The notes under the pieces are model-generated. The model was not told where the DNA came from, searched no databases, and saw nothing but the letters and a program-made list of their open reading frames with translations. A stretch of 64,000 bases of DNA from Pseudomonadota bacterium (GTDB lineage: Bacteria; Pseudomonadota; Alphaproteobacteria; Rhizobiales; Xanthobacteraceae), in NCBI GenBank assembly GCA_023422775.1, contig JAFAGM010000041.1:1-64000 (forward strand). The letters are read 5' to 3'. A program made the translations under genes and the position numbers. Position 1 is the first letter of the stretch; each line of letters begins with the position of its first letter. Of the stretch, positions 61,554 through 64,000 are shown one piece after another.

Positions 61554-61894
61554 GAATCCTTGTTTGATGTTATTGGTCGTTCGGTTCCCGATGCCGCAGA
61601 ACATGGTCGAGCGAACGCGGAGGCGCTAACGAACTCGTGCCAATACTTTGCGGAAACGTGCCAACCCGGGCGGTGGAACCGTTGTGGGTACCGAGTGGTC
61701 CACACACAGTGTTTTAGTTGTCATTGACTAAGACAGAGATTGCGTCAGCAGCGTGACGGCGTTGCGGAACTCGCTGCCGCCCTGCGAACCCACTTCTCGA
61801 CGCCTGACAAGTCTACTCCGAGAGAGAAGCAGCCATCGCAGTCGTCGGGTTCAACTCCGTTGCGATGGCCGGTGGACGCAACTTGCGTGAGCCT
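61554..61894. other. intergenic region upstream of the RlpA-like gene
   Basis: About 340 bases between the start of the minus-strand RlpA-like gene and the stop of the FkbM gene. It should contain the RlpA-like promoter. No gene, RNA or repeat is supported. Confidence 0.4.
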
Positions 61895-62827
61895 TCACTC
61901 ATCGACGATCTGTCCGCCGTCGTAACCACAAGCGATACGTCCAAGCGCCGCACGGAATTTTTCGTTATCGATCGTCGATGCAAGGGCTGCGATATCGTCG
62001 CGGTCTGACATCCGGCGGGCGCGGCCCAGCATCGATGCGATGAGGCTCGTATCGAGATGAGGCAGGCAGGCCCAGAAGCCGCGCGCAAGCTCCTGCGCCA
62101 GGACGTGATCGGGATGCTGTTTGCTCTCGGGAGCGCGGCCGATCTCGTACATATGCCGGACGGCGTGCCACGGCGCTCGCTCGGTCGGAAGACGCGCCAT
62201 GATTTCCGGATGCTCCTGCGCGACATAGAACCGGTTGAGCGTATCGAACAGAACGAAGCGGTAGCCCTGGGCGAGGATGAACGGCTCCCAATCCCGCCAT
62301 GACGGCTCCGCCGACATCGGGCTGACGGCTTCGGCAACGATCACCTTGGGTCGGTATCGCTTCCAGTTGCCGCCGAACAGCACGTCGCCTTCGGCGCCTT
62401 CGACGTCGATCTTCAGGAAATCGATCGAGCCGACGCCATGGCTTTCGCAAAGTTGCGCCAGCGTGGTCACAGGCAGGCGAAGCGTCCGGTAACCGACATC
62501 GAATGCCCGAGCCTTTTGGGCAACGTCTTCGCGTGTCGTTGAAAGTCCGTGCAGGCGATCGACCATGTGGAAGTCGGCTTCGCCGCGCTCCCGCCCGACC
62601 AGGCCGCGCACCGCGATATCGCGCGGGCGCAGCCGCCCGTAGAGCGCGGCAAGTTCGGACTGCGGCTCGACGACAATGCCCTGCCATCCGCGCTCGTAGA
62701 ACCAGAACGATACATTGTCCGCGATCGGATGCCCTGCACCGATATCGATATACGTACCGGTCGCTTGTCCCGCGAAGGCAAGGGAGAGATGATAGTCCTC
62801 GAGATTCTGCGAGTAGGATAGCTCCAT
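61895..62827 (-). CDS. FkbM-family methyltransferase
   Basis: A 310-residue SAM-dependent methyltransferase. The FkbM domain is clear: SQNLEDYHLSLAF, the SAM loop TYIDIGAGHPIADNVS (25-40), IVVEPQSELAALYGRL and FLKIDVEGAEGDVLFGG. Family members O-methylate sugars or polyketides; in rhizobia they often act on surface polysaccharide or Nod-factor-like glycans, but the substrate here is unknown. ATG 62827 (MELSYSQ) is taken; ATG 62875 would add 16 basic residues. No glycosyltransferase genes are adjacent, so it is an orphan. Confidence 0.82.
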   Translation of the reverse strand: MELSYSQNLEDYHLSLAFAGQATGTYIDIGAGHPIADNVSFWFYERGWQGIVVEPQSELAALYGRLRPRDIAVRGLVGRERGEADFHMVDRLHGLSTTREDVAQKARAFDVGYRTLRLPVTTLAQLCESHGVGSIDFLKIDVEGAEGDVLFGGNWKRYRPKVIVAEAVSPMSAEPSWRDWEPFILAQGYRFVLFDTLNRFYVAQEHPEIMARLPTERAPWHAVRHMYEIGRAPESKQHPDHVLAQELARGFWACLPHLDTSLIASMLGRARRMSDRDDIAALASTIDNEKFRAALGRIACGYDGGQIVDE

Positions 62828-62937
62828 CCGCGTCCGAGCCCTTCGTCGATTTGGTTTTTCACGCCTGGATTTCATCCGATGGCCAGCCGAACTGTAGCAT
62901 GGGCGACGACACCTGTGATTGCGACAGGCACCATGCC

Positions 62938-63573
62938 TTAAAACCGCTTGCTCAGAAACTTCGATCCTTTCAGCCCGTACCGCCACGGCAGATCGACCGC
63001 CTTGGTGATCCCGATCCGCACGCCCGCGACGATGTCGGGCTTGCAGAGGCGCGCACGCAGCGCGAACGGCGGGGCATCGAGCGGCAGTTCGCTGTGTCGG
63101 ATCGTGATGCCGAGCGCCTGGCACAGCTTGCCCGGTCCGGAGCACAGCGCGCGATCCTCCTGCAGGCCGCGGCGGCGCCGCATAGCAGGCAAACCATGTG
63201 TCGGCTGCAGCGCGCGGATCAATACCGCGCTGGCCGAGCCTTCCTTTTCGCAGACGAAATTCACGCACCAATGGATGCCGTAGGAGCGGTAGACGTACGA
63301 AAAGCCCGGCGGGCCGAACATCACCTTGTTGCGCGGCGTCGGCCCGTTGAACGAGTGCGCCGCCGGATCGGTATGGTGATAGGCCTCGACCTCGACGATC
63401 ATACCGCCGACACCGTCGACCAGCAGCGTGGCCCCGATCAGGTCGGGCGCCACCTCGTGTACGCTGCGGTTGAAAAACGAGCGTTTCAGGGGCTTGCCGA
63501 GGCGAGGGGCGGCGGCATCTGCCGGCTTCCGGTTTTGAACCATTTTCGGGTGGGAATCAGCGGGAATGGACAT
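62938..63573 (-). CDS. mpg: 3-methyladenine DNA glycosylase (AAG/MPG family)
   Basis: A 211-residue DNA repair enzyme that removes alkylated purines. The AAG fold is shown by the start FFNRSVHEVAPDLIGATLL, the catalytic segment MIVEVEAYHHTDPAAHSF (catalytic Glu), the DNA-intercalating tyrosines in FSYVYRSYGIHWCVNFV and the loop ALCSGPGKLCQALGI. ATG 63573 is chosen; one at 63543 (MVQNRKPADAAA) is also possible, since the conserved domain starts further in. It lies divergent from lipA, with a small hairpin between. Confidence 0.88.
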   Translation of the reverse strand: MSIPADSHPKMVQNRKPADAAAPRLGKPLKRSFFNRSVHEVAPDLIGATLLVDGVGGMIVEVEAYHHTDPAAHSFNGPTPRNKVMFGPPGFSYVYRSYGIHWCVNFVCEKEGSASAVLIRALQPTHGLPAMRRRRGLQEDRALCSGPGKLCQALGITIRHSELPLDAPPFALRARLCKPDIVAGVRIGITKAVDLPWRYGLKGSKFLSKRF

Positions 63574-63701
63574 GAAGGGTCGCAATATGTTGCATGTTTC
63601 TGCTAGGTTTGACCAACCGGGTTGCGGCTCGACCCGCAACCGGGTTGCAGGGATCGGCGACACGGATTAGCTAACTGATTCAGCAATATCCGGACTCAGG
63701 C

Positions 63702-64000
63702 ATGGTCGTTCTCGTCGATACCGTCTCCCAGAACCAGGTGCGCCCGCGCCACCCCGAAAAGGTGAACCGGCCGGATGCGCTGTCGCCGCCCAAGCCGAAC
63801 TGGATCAGGGTACGCGCACCGAACACCCGTGGCTACGCCGATACCCGGAAGATCGTCAGGGAGAACGGTCTCGTCACGGTCTGCGAGGAGGCCGGCTGCC
63901 CTAACATCGGCGAGTGCTGGGACAAGAAGCACGCCACCTTCATGATCATGGGGGACACCTGCACCCGCGCCTGCGCCTTCTGCAACGTCAAGACCGGGAT
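63702..64000 (+). CDS. lipA: lipoyl synthase, 5' part (runs off the window)
   Basis: The first 99 codons of a radical-SAM enzyme that inserts sulfur into the octanoyl chain on lipoate-dependent enzymes. Both iron-sulfur cluster motifs are visible: the auxiliary C61-x4-C66-x5-C72 (VCEEAGCPNIGEC) and the SAM-binding C87-x3-C91-x2-C94 (CTRACAFC). The N-terminus (NWIRVRAPNTRGYADTRKIV) is typical. A hairpin (GGTTGCGG/CCGCAACC, 63620-63641) lies in the leader shared with the divergent mpg gene. The rest of the gene is beyond 64000. Confidence 0.96.
   Translation, partial: MVVLVDTVSQNQVRPRHPEKVNRPDALSPPKPNWIRVRAPNTRGYADTRKIVRENGLVTVCEEAGCPNIGECWDKKHATFMIMGDTCTRACAFCNVKTG

Noticed and set aside
1..64000. 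CRISPR array, IS element or prophage
   Set aside because: No regularly spaced repeats, no transposase or integrase and no phage structural genes seen on either strand.

Overview
The window is GC-rich alphaproteobacterial chromosome, most likely from Bradyrhizobium or a close relative (Nitrobacteraceae, Hyphomicrobiales). The pointers are the rhizobial general amino-acid transporter aapJQMP, a cpaBCDE pilus cluster, the conserved order pcm-like/tolC/popZ/valS, small family proteins typical of this group (DUF6481, DUF3551, DUF6065), dispersed palindromic repeats of the kind common in bradyrhizobial intergenic DNA, and a lipA start at the right edge. No phage, IS element, CRISPR array or rRNA is visible. 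Three tRNA genes are present: Arg-TCT, Cys-GCA and Asn-GTT.

Layout. 0-6.3 kb holds mostly small, taxon-restricted genes: several short exported proteins (one split by an in-frame stop), an orphan receiver protein, a double-psi beta-barrel (RlpA-like) protein and a coiled-coil protein with a paralogue at 49.7 kb. It ends at tRNA-Arg. 6.6-14.0 kb is a periplasmic alpha-2-macroglobulin/PBP1c pair. 14.1-17.8 kb is a tight four-gene membrane cluster (GT-C glycosyltransferase, PAP2 phosphatase, polyprenyl-phosphate sugar transferase, LABN protein) that looks like a lipid A or envelope-glycan modification cassette. 17.8-19.5 kb is a Na/Pi cotransporter with a PhoU-like tail. 19.8-25.4 kb has a PilZ protein, a TadD-like lipoprotein and cpaEDCB, without the ATPase, prepilin or platform genes. 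26.1-30.7 kb is aapJQMP. Cysteine synthase and cyclopropane fatty acid synthase follow on the other strand. 33.7-42.9 kb is a complete tripartite RND efflux operon with two different pump subunits (MdtABC type), followed by a DTW-domain tRNA-modification gene and tRNA-Cys.

43.8-53 kb is accessory in character: lower-GC hypothetical genes behind tRNA-Cys, a TPR protein, DUF6065, a frameshifted NTF2/SnoaL-like pseudogene, a branched-chain-type substrate-binding protein behind a pair of TTGACC-N2-GGTCAA palindromes, several very small genes, a cold-shock protein, and tRNA-Asn. From 52.1 kb the window returns to conserved chromosome: pcm-like, tolC, popZ, valS, a VOC protein, a PAS histidine kinase, a second RlpA-like protein, an FkbM methyltransferase, 3-methyladenine DNA glycosylase and the 5' part of lipA.

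Themes. Much of the content concerns the cell envelope: outer membrane channels (TolC and an RND outer membrane factor), lipid A decoration, peptidoglycan synthesis, RlpA-like proteins and the pilus secretin. The second theme is turnover of small genes: paralogues, an interrupted gene, a decayed gene, tandem duplications and a tRNA fragment. No wholly new multigene defence or mobile system is apparent. The best leads are the lipid A cassette, the paralogous coiled-coil pair, the tandem palindromic operator and the decayed or hidden small genes.
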